Source of the DNA: Flavobacterium sufflavum
GTDB lineage: Bacteria > Bacteroidota > Bacteroidia > Flavobacteriales > Flavobacteriaceae
DNA length: 64,000 bases
Assembly: GCF_004016525.1 (NCBI RefSeq)
Contig: NZ_SACJ01000004.1
Location: forward strand, 1-64,000
Direction: 5' to 3'
The notes under the pieces are model-generated. The model did not search any database, was not told the DNA's origin, and was given only the letters and a program-made list of their open reading frames with translations. The translations under genes and the position numbers were made by a program. Of this stretch, positions 28,801 through 36,662 are shown one piece after another (positions within the stretch are counted from its first letter, which is position 1; each line of letters opens with the position of its first letter).

Positions 28801-29119
28801 TTATACGGTTCATGTAAGAGACAAAAAAGGTTGTGGAGAAGACTCTTCGGAAGTAACAATCATAGATTATCCAAAATTCTTTACTCCAAACAATGATGGC
28901 TTTAACGACTTTTGGCAAGTTAAAGGAATTAACAAATTTCCAAACTCTAAAATATTCATATTTGACAGATATGGAAAATTTTTAAAACATCTCACTGCTA
29001 ACAGCTCAGGATGGGATGGCTTATATAATGGCAAAGAGATAAATCCGGATGATTACTGGTTTAAAATAGATTTTGGAAACGGAAAGTCCTTTTCTGGACA
29101 CTTTACTTTAAAAAGATAA
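25850..29119 (+). CDS. type IX-secreted repeat protein with gliding-type C-terminus
   Basis: The product is 1,089 residues from the ATG at 25850, which opens a clean signal peptide (MFKKIVLLLLVLSFQF...); an upstream TTG is unlikely. The N-terminal part has two related blocks of about 200 residues (each with TDMY-C, DFGI-PNE and GVEKI-V motifs). A PKD-like domain follows (VWDFGDPTSGIDN). Four to five repeats of about 88 residues come next, with FDTSTI..., GNQT and NP-TN-V--QETI-VRV. The end is a T9SS type B sorting domain (FTPNNDGFNDFW, FDRYGKFL, GWDGLYNG, DDYWF). It is probably a surface or secreted adhesin. Confidence 0.85.
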   Translation: MFKKIVLLLLVLSFQFINAQITLTNNIGTTLIKTDMYSCLEDENWGRVFKLSDFGIAPNEQFIIKSGQIGISKSDIGSKLYFSVYIYDENFPGTYNSYFEKPLLGTRGVISTKTIDSNPEIMQIDFDSPIIVPAGVEKIIVLVGKGRDYTNYTQAKVFVAGTQEDNGDSWYVGCNNNQLLKPTTEMNIPVPNANFYITVTGDVSNVKSSGPVTRLSHNICDDLLRTDMYGCYGTTYYWARDFNLKDFGISPNEEFVINSGQVGVNNTAWGATVRFNFYKIDNNFPASFSETNLIGSSQTIDLPPSIGHESQIIQLDFNNPIIIPAGVEKILVEVQKGGNPILGGGSQAAFIAGSTQDNGISWFKGCARTAGIPNNEYFSTTVFGVPNANYYINVTGKVNNISNHFEMNYTNNCSDFLKEFSIDDETKMASVVWDFGDPTSGIDNTSTDLSPYHDFSSDGTYTITARVTAKDGTVENLSETIDVKEPPKAYGINNISACENSFNTGFSTSFDTSTINLQVLGGQINKVITFIDGKGNKYNSLPNPFTNTVKNRETITVRVSHKDNLCCYSETTFDLIVNPLPDITLVKDLKVCDNTNNGYSTFNLNQVKLDILGIQTNLQIEFYHENGQLIVDSELGSVTNSVKNLEVITVKATNLDTNCFSTTTFKLIVSYLPVANTLNNLTGCDDNNDGISEYFDTSNIESTVLGNQTGMQVSYFDSNGNQLPSPLPNPYTNLVPNQETIIVRVTNSVTNCYSETSLNLATSTKPQINQPQNLYACDEGNGFSHFDTSTIKNQIIGNQTGLIISYSDENGNNLLNPSSPNYQNTTAWSQTINVKVENQLNPLCYSETSFKLIVNELPQINLESNYYLCDLEPSLSIATNPDFDTWEWKYKDNTIISNSFEANLIEAGQYTLRVSKTSNGISCENSFSFKLIRSNLPKIQQVNNGELGNNFIEIIATGNGDFEYSIDGITYQDSNYFSEIAGGNYTVHVRDKKGCGEDSSEVTIIDYPKFFTPNNDGFNDFWQVKGINKFPNSKIFIFDRYGKFLKHLTANSSGWDGLYNGKEINPDDYWFKIDFGNGKSFSGHFTLKR

Positions 29120-29159
29120 ATTCATCAAAAGACCAACATTTAACCAACCCAAATAAACC

Positions 29160-29984
29160 ATGAAAAAACTACAACTATTACTTTCATTTTTTGCTACTTT
29201 AAATTGTATTAGTCAATCAAACACTGACAAACTAAGCAAACCTATTATTGAAGAAGGGAAAAAATTATACCAATCGGAAATGGCTTCCTGGTATGGAACG
29301 GATATTTTTTTGGCAAAATACCCAAACAAGGAAAAAATTGGAGGTTACTTTTCGTATTCTGAAAATGATAAATCAAAATGTATTTTCTTTTCAAAAGAAG
29401 AAAACCCAAAAGTCATTGGAACCATTACTTTTGATGCTACTTTTGATGTCAATAAAGCAACAACCTTATTAGAAGAACGAACATTTACCAAAAATGAACT
29501 CGATTATTATACCTTAAGAGAAAACTCAAAAAAAGCACTACAAAACGACACTCTAATCAAAAATTACAATAATAGTAAACTAAATCTAATTCCTTTGATT
29601 TCAAATGGGGAGAAAAAAGTGTACATTTTAACAGGCCCCAATGTAAATGGAGTCGTATTATTAGGAAATGATTATTTATTGAATTTTGATAAAAACAATA
29701 ATTTCATAAGCCGAAAAGCATTGCATAAAAACTTAATTCCTCTACAATTCAAAAAAGATCAAACCGATGTAGAAACCATGCATAATCATCAAGCTGAAAC
29801 TGGTGATTTTATCACAGCAACAGATATTTGCACATTGATGCTTTATGAAAAATTTACAAATTAGAAAAATCATATTGTGTTATCTAAAAATTATGCTTCT
29901 ATTTGGAATTGTAAAACCAATGAACTTCAAATAATATCAGCAGAGGCATTTAATAAAATGTTCGAAAAAAAGAGAAATAAATGA
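29160..29984 (+). pseudogene. exported protein of unknown function, interrupted by an in-frame TAG
   Basis: The first 234 residues (signal peptide, then a strand- and helix-mixed body with no known family) end at a TAG at 29862-29864. The same frame stays open for 39 more codons (KNHIVLSKNYASIWNC... to KMFEKKRNK) and stops at 29984, overlapping the ATG of the next gene as ATGA. That overlap and the protein-like tail suggest that TAG replaced a sense codon such as TGG. The shorter product could still be made. It follows the type IX-secreted protein gene by 40 bases. Confidence 0.6.
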
Positions 29985-31555
29985 TTCACCACCCAATTTT
30001 TGAAAAAAGAATACTGCTGTTTCTTTTTATTGTATTTTTCTTTGCGCAGTGCAGCACTGTAAAAAAAGATAATGCCCATTTACAACAATTAATTGGGGTG
30101 AACCAACTCAAAGAAGACATTGATTTTACACATAAAAAATTCCAAAAACTGCATCCTAAACTGGATTATTACATTAGCAAGGAAAGTCTGGATTATCAGT
30201 TTGACAGTCTCAAAACTACTATTGACAAACCCTTAACTCCGCTCGAATTTTATAAAAAAATCAGTATTGTTGTTGCTTCAATAAGACAGGGACACAGCTA
30301 TGTTTTAACACCGGAGAAACAATTTTCGAAAAAAGAAACTAAGGCTCTTATCAAAAAAGGAGTTGGTCCTTTTTCGCAATTTGATTTTTCTTTTTACAAC
30401 GATAAATTGTATGTTATCAAAAATAAATCATACAACAAAACGATACAGCCAGGAACCGAAGTGCTTTCGGTAAACGGCATCCAACCGCAAAAACTCATCC
30501 GGGAATACAATCGGTTTTACAGTTCAGATGGTTTTAATACCACCTTAAAAGACCGAATTGCAGCCAAACGTTTTGTTTCGGCTTTCACCACCCAATATGG
30601 TATCAAAGACAGTCTTCAATATGTTTTTAAATCCAATGACAGCATCGAAAATATCACCATAAAGAGATTTAAGCTGGATAGCATTGATAAAAAAGAAAAA
30701 AAGAAAATTAAAAAAACCGTTCCGGTTGACAAAGCAAAACAACAGGCTTTAAAAAGAAAAAAACGAATTAACGGCTACGATAAATCGTCCAATAATTTTA
30801 TCAGAAACCTTGATTTTTTTCCAAAAGACAGCAGCGTAGCCATACTAAAAATCAGAGGTTTTAAAAGCGGAAACTTCAGAAAGTTTTACAAAGAAAGCTT
30901 TGCCGAAATTCGAAAACGAAATACCAAAACCCTGATTATCGATTTAAGAAATAACGGTGGCGGGCGATTGAACGAAATTATCAAACTCTACAGCTACCTA
31001 GCCGATTCAACTTTTGTGTTCTTAAAAAAATCAGAAGTAGTTTCCAGAGCGAGTTTATTTAATGGAGTCTATTTTAACAAAGGTAGTGTTCCAGTAAAAG
31101 CCGTAAAAGCGCTTTTCTCGCCTCTTATTTACAGTTATTTGCTGCTAAATGTACATAAGGACAAAGACGGCAAAAACTATTTTGATACCGACACACAGCC
31201 ACAGCAAATCAACAAAAGAGCATTCAAGGGCAAAATCTATGTGTTGATTAACGGAGCGAGCTTTTCGGCTTCGAGTATCATTTCGTCTAATTTAAAAGGA
31301 TCCAAAAGAGCCACATTTGTAGGCGAAGAAACAGGAGGCGATTATAACGGCACCGTGGCTGGATTTATGCCTGTTGTATGCATGCCACATTCTAAACTAA
31401 AAGTCCGAATCGGGATTATGAATATTGCACCTTATTATCAAACCAAAGCATTTGGACATGGTGTTTTTCCGGATATTCCCATAACTCCTTCTCTCGAAGA
31501 CCAAATCCAGGGAGAAGACCCTGAACTGGATTGGATAACAAACCAAAATCAATAA
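29981..31555 (+). CDS. S41 family peptidase, lipoprotein
   Basis: The 524-residue protein has a lipoprotein signal (FFAQCSTVKK). A PDZ-like region follows (GTEVLSVNGIQPQKL), then an S41 C-terminal processing protease domain with RNNGGGRL, the catalytic serine segment INGASFSASSIISS and the GEETGGDYNG loop. A lysine-rich insert near residues 232-262 (KKEKKKIKKTVP) is unusual. It is probably attached to the envelope and acts on periplasmic or outer-membrane proteins. The start overlaps the end of the broken preceding gene by four bases, which implies translational coupling. Confidence 0.85.
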   Translation: MIHHPIFEKRILLFLFIVFFFAQCSTVKKDNAHLQQLIGVNQLKEDIDFTHKKFQKLHPKLDYYISKESLDYQFDSLKTTIDKPLTPLEFYKKISIVVASIRQGHSYVLTPEKQFSKKETKALIKKGVGPFSQFDFSFYNDKLYVIKNKSYNKTIQPGTEVLSVNGIQPQKLIREYNRFYSSDGFNTTLKDRIAAKRFVSAFTTQYGIKDSLQYVFKSNDSIENITIKRFKLDSIDKKEKKKIKKTVPVDKAKQQALKRKKRINGYDKSSNNFIRNLDFFPKDSSVAILKIRGFKSGNFRKFYKESFAEIRKRNTKTLIIDLRNNGGGRLNEIIKLYSYLADSTFVFLKKSEVVSRASLFNGVYFNKGSVPVKAVKALFSPLIYSYLLLNVHKDKDGKNYFDTDTQPQQINKRAFKGKIYVLINGASFSASSIISSNLKGSKRATFVGEETGGDYNGTVAGFMPVVCMPHSKLKVRIGIMNIAPYYQTKAFGHGVFPDIPITPSLEDQIQGEDPELDWITNQNQ

Positions 31556-31725
31556 TAAATTCTTTTTTATTCAATTACCAAAATCTAATTTGAATTTTAC
31601 CCCTGTTTAAACTATTATAATTGATTTTTGAAATTGCCATTGCCATTGATTTTAACACCCTAACTGTTCGCTATTATTTTAAAAATCACTACCTTAGTAG
31701 TAACCAATTTTAAACATACAGCAAT

Positions 31726-32148
31726 ATGAACAATGTGAAAGAATTAAATAAATGGGCCAATGCGCACACTTATTTTACCTTAGATTTAGTACGAATTGCA
31801 CTTGGAGTGTTTTTATTCGTAAAAGGAGTTAAATTTATAACTAACATCCCATATCTTGTCGAGTTGATTTCTCCTATTGACAAAATTGGAGGAGGAATGT
31901 TTTTGGTTCATTACATTACTCCTGCCCACATGATTGGAGGAATATTAATTGCTTTCGGTTTACTTACCCGATGGGCTATTATTGCACAATTACCTATTTT
32001 AATTGGAGCTATTTTAGTCAATTTTATGGGCAAAATGCACTCAGATAATTTATTTCTTGCCTTAGCAACTTTGGCAGTTTGTTTATTTTTCTTAGTTTAT
32101 GGAAGCGGAAAAAATTCTGCCGATTATTATTTTAAAATGTCTAAATAA
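31726..32148 (+). CDS. DoxX-like membrane protein
   Basis: The 140-residue protein has four transmembrane helices. It has the DoxX pattern: the first helix contains DLVRIALGVFLFVKG, then PAHMIGGILIAFGLLTRW and a C-terminal helix with LATLAVCLFFLVYGSG. DoxX proteins are small inner-membrane proteins related to quinone-linked oxidoreductase subunits, and the role here is unknown. It is monocistronic, followed by a terminator at 32210. Confidence 0.75.
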   Translation: MNNVKELNKWANAHTYFTLDLVRIALGVFLFVKGVKFITNIPYLVELISPIDKIGGGMFLVHYITPAHMIGGILIAFGLLTRWAIIAQLPILIGAILVNFMGKMHSDNLFLALATLAVCLFFLVYGSGKNSADYYFKMSK

Positions 32149-32487
32149 AGATTTAAAATAAGTAGTTTAATATAGCTGCGATTAATTGTTTTATTAGTTA
32201 ATTATTGGGAAGCCCGGTATTTATATCGGGCTTTTTTGTTGGTATGTTTCAAAAAAACAAATTCCTTTCAACAAATTCTACACTTTTATTTCAACACAAC
32301 ATCCCCTAATTCTACGTACAATTACTAGATTTTTCAAAAGTTTTAAATTCTACTTAGTAAACACCTACGTATTTAAAACCAATAAAATCAATACATTAAA
32401 TCAGTTTTATGTTTTTCCGCATATTTTTTATTGTTATATAAAACATATAAAATTGGTTTAAAAAGCTGTTTTTTATTGCGCAAGACG
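32149..32487. other. intergenic region upstream of the porin
   Basis: Apart from the terminator at 32210-32237, this is AT-rich DNA without a credible open frame. It contains a half-site-like CTACGTATTT near 32368. It probably serves as the long upstream region of the regulated porin promoter. Confidence 0.5.
32210..32237 (+). terminator. intrinsic terminator of the DoxX gene
   Basis: An AAGCCCG/CGGGCTT stem with a ten-base loop is followed by a run of T. Confidence 0.85.
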
Positions 32488-32520
32488 TTGTGCATAAGTA
32501 CAATTACGTAAGTATGTTTG
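32488..32520 (+). promoter_or_regulatory. porin promoter with TAMGTA-N4-TACKTA dyad
   Basis: TTG at 32488-32490 and TATGTTTG at 32513-32520 form a promoter with a 22-base spacer. The dyad TAAGTACAATTACGTA (32495-32510) fills the spacer. The same 16-bp dyad occurs before nrtA, the nitrate reductase, moeA and the Crp/Fnr gene. The two-base distance from dyad to minus-7 box equals that at nrtA. It is a candidate binding site for the Crp/Fnr-type regulator at 63505. Confidence 0.65.
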
Positions 32521-32561
32521 CAGTGTAATAATTTAATAAAAACACTTAAAAATCGACGATT

Positions 32562-33845
32562 ATGAAATTACTCAAAACACTTTCTTTATCAATAATAGGA
32601 TTAGTAGGTACTGGGGCAATGGCACAGGAATTCAATTCTGATATTCAAATCAGACCAAGGTATGAATACACCAATGGTTTTGGAACTTTATTAACCCCTA
32701 CCACTCATCACACTTCATTTGTAGGGCAACGTACCAGATTGAACTTAAATTACAAAGACGAAAAATTAACTGTAAAAGTAGCGTTGCAAAATGTACGTAC
32801 CTGGGGTAACGTTGTTACAAGTGCTCCAACTACTGTAAACAACACTACCGATAAAAACGGAGTGGCACTATACGAAGGATGGGCTCAATACAATTTCACT
32901 GATAAATGGAGTACTAAAATAGGTCGTCAACTTATTTCTTATGACAATCAACGTATCATTGGAGGATTAGACTGGTCAAATCAAGGACGTAGCTTTGATG
33001 CAGCTTTAATCAAATACAAAGGAGCTAAATCTCAATTGGATTTAGGTTTTGCTCTAAATGCTGATAATGAAGCAAAAGTGGCTCCTTCTACTCCATTCGC
33101 AACTGATTTTAAAGATATGCAATATGCCTGGTATCATACAAGTATTAAAAAATTAGGAGTTAGCTTCTTAGCCTTAAATCTTGGAAGAGAATACTTAAAA
33201 GCACCTTCAGTAATAGAAACTAATTATATGCAAACTTTTGGAACTTATGCTAATTATGCAGGTAAAAAAGTAACTTTTGACTTTAGTTTCTACGGACAAA
33301 CCGGAAAAGTGGCTACTAGTGAAGTTTCGGCTTGGGAAACAGCAGCTAACTTAGGATATGCTTTTTCTCCTAAATTCAAAGCTACTTTAGGATATGAATT
33401 TTTATCTGGTAAAGATCAGAGTTCTTCTTCTACAATGACTAAATCATTCAACCCTGTTTTTGGTACAAACCACGCTTTCAATGGTTTTATGGATTATTTC
33501 TACGTAGGAAACCACGCGGGTTCAGTAGGATTACAAGATGTGTCTTTAAAATTAGACTTCCCTATCAAAAAAGTAAACCTTTCTGTAGCTCCACATTTAT
33601 TCTATGCTCCTAACAAAATTGTTGTAGCTAGTGTTGAGCAAGATTCTTACTTAGGTACAGAGGTTGATTTGACAGCGGTTTACAAAGCCAGCAAAGACAT
33701 CACACTTATTGCAGGATACTCTCAAATGTTTGGTTCAGATTCTATGGTAGCCTTAAAAGGTGGAACCGGTTTGAACGATAACACTAACAACTGGGCGTAT
33801 TTAATGGTTAACATCAACCCACAAATATTCTCTGTTAAAAAGTAA
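32562..33845 (+). CDS. outer-membrane porin, alginate-export type barrel
   Basis: The 427-residue protein has a signal peptide ending GAMAQ and then alternating strands of an 18-strand-type barrel. The segments QIRPRYEYTNGF, RTRLNLNYKDEK, WSTKIGRQLISYDNQRIIG and AALIKYKGAKSQLDLGFALN match alginate_exp-type porins. It probably lets small anions or sugars cross the outer membrane. Because its promoter carries the same dyad as the nitrate genes, it may be the nitrate entry porin, which is an inference. It is monocistronic, and a terminator follows at 33984. Confidence 0.75.
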   Translation: MKLLKTLSLSIIGLVGTGAMAQEFNSDIQIRPRYEYTNGFGTLLTPTTHHTSFVGQRTRLNLNYKDEKLTVKVALQNVRTWGNVVTSAPTTVNNTTDKNGVALYEGWAQYNFTDKWSTKIGRQLISYDNQRIIGGLDWSNQGRSFDAALIKYKGAKSQLDLGFALNADNEAKVAPSTPFATDFKDMQYAWYHTSIKKLGVSFLALNLGREYLKAPSVIETNYMQTFGTYANYAGKKVTFDFSFYGQTGKVATSEVSAWETAANLGYAFSPKFKATLGYEFLSGKDQSSSSTMTKSFNPVFGTNHAFNGFMDYFYVGNHAGSVGLQDVSLKLDFPIKKVNLSVAPHLFYAPNKIVVASVEQDSYLGTEVDLTAVYKASKDITLIAGYSQMFGSDSMVALKGGTGLNDNTNNWAYLMVNINPQIFSVKK

Positions 33846-33983
33846 TTAGCAATCAATTGAGACAATTTCAAAGAAATTAAATCATTAATAGTCCTAATTA
33901 AATAAAGCCCCAAAATCTAACTTTCCATCAGGACTATTTGAATTCAATTATAATTTTTTTTTGGTAATTAACTATTTTTACAA

Positions 33984-34019
33984 AAGAACCGAAGCCTTAA
34001 AACTTCGGTTCTTTTTTTT
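33984..34019 (+). terminator. intrinsic terminator of the porin gene
   Basis: An 11-bp stem AAGAACCGAAG with CTTCGGTTCTT, an eight-base loop and a run of seven T follow the porin gene. Confidence 0.85.
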
Positions 34020-34073
34020 GTGCCTTTTCCATATAAAATAGTAATCTTGCAGGAATTCTAAAATCAGATACAA

Positions 34074-34424
34074 ATGAATATCGAAGACCTGATAGGCAAC
34101 TTTCAAATTATAGGAAGCAATCAAGATGCCGAAGAAAACAACTATAAAGGAACACTTTCTTTAAGTCTTGACCCCAACAACAGAATCAAGGCAAAATGGC
34201 TTATTAATAATGACCAACTGCAAACAGGAACGGGATTTTTTAGAGATAATATTCTGGTTATCAATTTTAAATACCAGGGAGAAGATTCTCAAACCTATAA
34301 AGGAGTGGCGGTTTATCGTTGTTTGTCTAAAGATCTATTAGATGGTTTTTGGTCTGAAAAACATGGCAACCCAATGTATTTGGGGAAAGAACGCGGTTTT
34401 AGGATTAATGAGGTTGTTAATTAG
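34074..34424 (+). CDS. conserved-looking hypothetical protein
   Basis: The 116-residue cytoplasmic protein has a strand-rich pattern (GNFQIIGSNQDAEENNYKGT, KAKWLINNDQLQTGTGFF, ILVINFKYQGED, YKGVAVYRCLS). This suggests a small lipocalin-like or beta-sandwich fold, perhaps for ligand binding. I cannot name a family. It has no signal peptide. It starts 54 bases after the porin terminator, so it has its own promoter. The second accessory island begins just after it. Confidence 0.55.
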   Translation: MNIEDLIGNFQIIGSNQDAEENNYKGTLSLSLDPNNRIKAKWLINNDQLQTGTGFFRDNILVINFKYQGEDSQTYKGVAVYRCLSKDLLDGFWSEKHGNPMYLGKERGFRINEVVN

Positions 34425-34445
34425 TATTCAGTCGGCAGAAAGCAG

Positions 34446-34652
34446 TTTTTAGTAAATAGTTTGGGCTAAAATGTCCCCTATAGGGACTATAAAAGTCCTA
34501 AAAAGTCTTTTTTAAGTACCATAATAGACTATTTTTAGTATCAAATAGACCTTTATAGGTACTATAAGGGGCATTTTTAAGTACCAAAATACCCTTTTTT
34601 AGTACCCTATAGGGTGTTTTTTAGTCCCTATACATCCTTTTTAGGGTCTATA
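34446..34652. repeat. degenerate 21-22 bp tandem repeat array
   Basis: About ten units, each 20-22 bases, with the approximate consensus TTTTTTAGTACCNTATAGNCC. Several units contain the palindromic cores CCCTATAGGG or GGTACTATA. A period of two helical turns would place every unit on the same face of DNA. The array runs straight into the 5' part of the HTH-type gene that follows. The units differ too much, and lie too close together, for a CRISPR array. Confidence 0.7.
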
Positions 34653-35071
34653 GTAGCAAAACAACAACATAATTTCGCTTATATTTGGCTCTATCAATCT
34701 AAAAAACAGAGCATTATATCCGATAGCACTAGTCCGGTCCAAGCCGAACAATACCCTGTAATAGGTAATTTTATCCATTACCACATTACGCAGCAAACCA
34801 AAACCAAAAGCGAAATTGCCAAAGCACTAGACATAAGCCCTAAAGGACTGAGAGCTTATTTTAAGAGAGACACACTACATTTGCCGTTTTGTGGAAACTA
34901 AGCCTGGTGCTTAAGCACAATTTTTTGGCGCAACTGGGCGAATACCTCCCCTACCGTTTTGAAACCATACAGGAAAAAGCCCTAAAAAAAGAACTGGCTG
35001 AAAAAAACGACTATATACAGAAACTGGAAATCCAGCTCGAAACCTTAAGAGAAATAATACGGAAACAATAA
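34614..35071 (+). pseudogene. HTH/coiled-coil protein gene broken by a frameshift
   Basis: The first frame (34614-34901) gives a helix-turn-helix-like segment (KTKSEIAKALDISPKGLRAY) and stops after LHLPFCGN. The second frame, from about 34880 to 35071, continues with FAVLWKLSLVLKHN, AQLGEYLPYRFETIQEKALK and a C-terminal coiled coil (KNDYIQKLEIQLETLREIIR). Together they read as one small DNA-binding protein that lost or gained a base near 34870-34885. The start is uncertain because the frame begins with GTG inside the tandem repeats. No transposase catalytic residues are visible. Confidence 0.6.
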
Positions 35072-35118
35072 AGCTACAGCTTTTTTTGTAAGATTTTTTT
35101 ATATCTTCGCTATAATAA

Positions 35119-35203
35119 CTAAGTCTGACGTTTGTCAGACTTAGCCACCCAAATACGGGTGCATAAGTCTGACTACGTCAGTAGTATATACAAGTTATAG
35201 GTA
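35119..35203 (+). repeat. hairpin and cassette left edge (GTTATAGGTA)
   Basis: CTAAGTCTGAC (35119-35129) pairs with GTCAGACTTAG (35134-35144). A third TAAGTCTGAC copy follows at 35164-35173. The segment ends with GTTATAGGTA (35194-35203), the exact inverse of TACCTATAAC at 35809-35818 on the other side of the next gene. This is the 5' edge of a cassette. Confidence 0.65.
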
Positions 35204-35240
35204 ATGCTATGACGACAGAACCCGACAAGAATAACGACTA

Positions 35241-35792
35241 ATGACAAATAGCATTTTTAGGACATTACGAAAGTTTAGAATTCCAAAAACGGTTAAAAGA
35301 GTTTTCAATTTTGTTGGTGGACTTTTTTTAACTGCTTGTTGTTTTTTCGTTGCCTACTTGACATTTCAAAATGGCTGGACAGACCTAGATAAAGTCGACA
35401 AATTTGAAGGAATAATTACTGAAAAAGGTATAACAACCTATCAGACTTCTACAAGCGGACGTTATCGGACAACTTTGACTAAACAAGCATTTTACTTGAA
35501 ACTCAAAGACCTTAACCAGACACTCGCTGTTTACAACCCACAACAGAATTATGGTTCGCTTGACAACAACCTATATGTTGGCGACACAGTTAAGGTGTTT
35601 TACAAACATTCCAATTTGGTTGACAAATTAAATCTTGAGACTTTTAAAATTGAAAAGAACAATCAACGAATATTAAATAGTCAAGACTTTCAAGGTAGAG
35701 AACAAATTGCATTTTATATTACATTAGTAGGCGGTTTTGTATTACTTCTCTTGACATTTTATCAGGACAAAAAATTTAGACTCAACAAATGA
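35241..35792 (+). CDS. DUF3592-like two-helix membrane protein (cassette gene)
   Basis: The 183-residue protein has an N-terminal transmembrane helix (about residues 24-44), an external domain of about 100 residues with an ITEKGITTYQTSTSGRYRTT segment, and a second helix (about 157-175). The layout resembles DUF3592 proteins, of unknown function. It sits alone between GTTATAGGTA (35194) and TACCTATAAC (35809), exact 10-base inverted ends. This marks it as cargo of an integron-like cassette. Confidence 0.65.
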   Translation: MTNSIFRTLRKFRIPKTVKRVFNFVGGLFLTACCFFVAYLTFQNGWTDLDKVDKFEGIITEKGITTYQTSTSGRYRTTLTKQAFYLKLKDLNQTLAVYNPQQNYGSLDNNLYVGDTVKVFYKHSNLVDKLNLETFKIEKNNQRILNSQDFQGREQIAFYITLVGGFVLLLLTFYQDKKFRLNK

Positions 35793-35808
35793 AACGGACA
35801 GAAAGCAC

Positions 35809-35946
35809 TACCTATAACAGCACATTTGCAATAGGCGGGGTTTCGTGCTCCGCAGCCAGTTTAGAGGTAGCCGAAAGTTTTGTGCTCCGCATAAACATTA
35901 GTGGTAAAAATCCCGCCCATCGCAAATCTGCAAAACGTTGGCGGTA
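35809..35946 (+). repeat. attC-like palindromic repeat (island 2)
   Basis: The left edge TACCTATAACAGC is followed by the arm ATTTGCAATAGGCGGG (35824-35839), which pairs with CCCGCCCATCGCAAAT (35912-35927) at 14 of 16 positions. The centre holds two direct copies of a 30-base block that begins GTTT(C/T)GTGCTCCGCA. The right edge is AACGTTGGCGGTAAT (35935 onward). The left edge matches the 5' end of the preceding gene unit, and the right edge matches the 3' end of the following one. That is the arrangement of an attC site in an integron array. Confidence 0.7.
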
Positions 35947-35991
35947 ATGCGATCAACCAAAACATAAATCGAACTGATGTAAAATCTAGAA

Positions 35992-36561
35992 ATGACGAAA
36001 TCTAAAATATTAAATATCCATCTTTATTTATTAAGCTTCATTTTGCTTCATTTTGGTTTTCAATTCTTAACAGGTTATGGTCTAAATCCAAGTGCAGTAT
36101 TTGTGGTAAAATTAATATTATACACATCTGGTATTGTACTGTTTTTTATGAACATAAAACCATTTAAGCTAATATCAATTTACTTTTCTTTTTATACAAT
36201 CTCTGGAATAGTAGTCGCAATGTTTTTTTTGTTTGGAGGAATTATGTTAGCCGTTTTTTCTTCCATCCTTTTATATCCAATTTATCCAAAACAAGTTGAA
36301 TATGAAAATCAATCAATCAGAGTTTATCATAGATTCCAAGGATTTTTATCGCATTGTTGCTCTTATGAAGTCACAGAACCTAAACAATATTTTTTTGAAA
36401 AACACTTAGGATTTATAGAAATTGAAACCGAAATCAACCCTAATAAAACCGAATTAAAGTTAAACAATGGAAAAATTCTATTTAAACACGAAGTTGAAAA
36501 CTATAATATTGAAAATAAAACTTCAATAGTTGTTGACACGATAGAAATAAAGTCTAACTAA
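35992..36561 (+). CDS. hypothetical membrane protein (cassette gene)
   Basis: The 189-residue protein has three to four N-terminal transmembrane helices (about residues 8-28, 34-52, 60-100) and a soluble C-terminal half with a cysteine pair (FLSHCCSYEV) and alternating strands. No family is recognised. It lies alone between GTTGGCGGTA (35937-35946) and TACCGCCAAC (36568-36577), again exact 10-base inverted ends. It therefore fills the second complete cassette of this island. Confidence 0.6.
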   Translation: MTKSKILNIHLYLLSFILLHFGFQFLTGYGLNPSAVFVVKLILYTSGIVLFFMNIKPFKLISIYFSFYTISGIVVAMFFLFGGIMLAVFSSILLYPIYPKQVEYENQSIRVYHRFQGFLSHCCSYEVTEPKQYFFEKHLGFIEIETEINPNKTELKLNNGKILFKHEVENYNIENKTSIVVDTIEIKSN

Positions 36562-36567
36562 AAACAC

Positions 36568-36640
36568 TACCGCCAACAGCTACTCCTATGTAAAGCATCG
36601 TAAAGTTATTCACAACTTTTGAGAGGGTTATATGTTGGTT
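36568..36640 (+). repeat. shortened attC-like repeat
   Basis: The left edge TACCGCCAACAGC continues with CTACTCCTATGTAAAGCATCG. Complementary AAAGTT/AACTTT segments follow, then the right edge TATATGTTGGTTATT. It is shorter than the other copies and seems to have lost part of one arm. No matching partner for its right edge was found in the window. Confidence 0.5.
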
Positions 36641-36662
36641 ATTTTTCGAGTATAGAATACCC

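Noticed and set aside
34446..34652. Tandem array considered as CRISPR
   Set aside because: Units are 20-22 bases with no spacers, the repeats are degenerate, and there are no cas genes.
34614..35071. HTH/coiled-coil gene considered as an IS transposase
   Set aside because: No DDE or HUH residues, no terminal inverted repeats and no target duplication were found.
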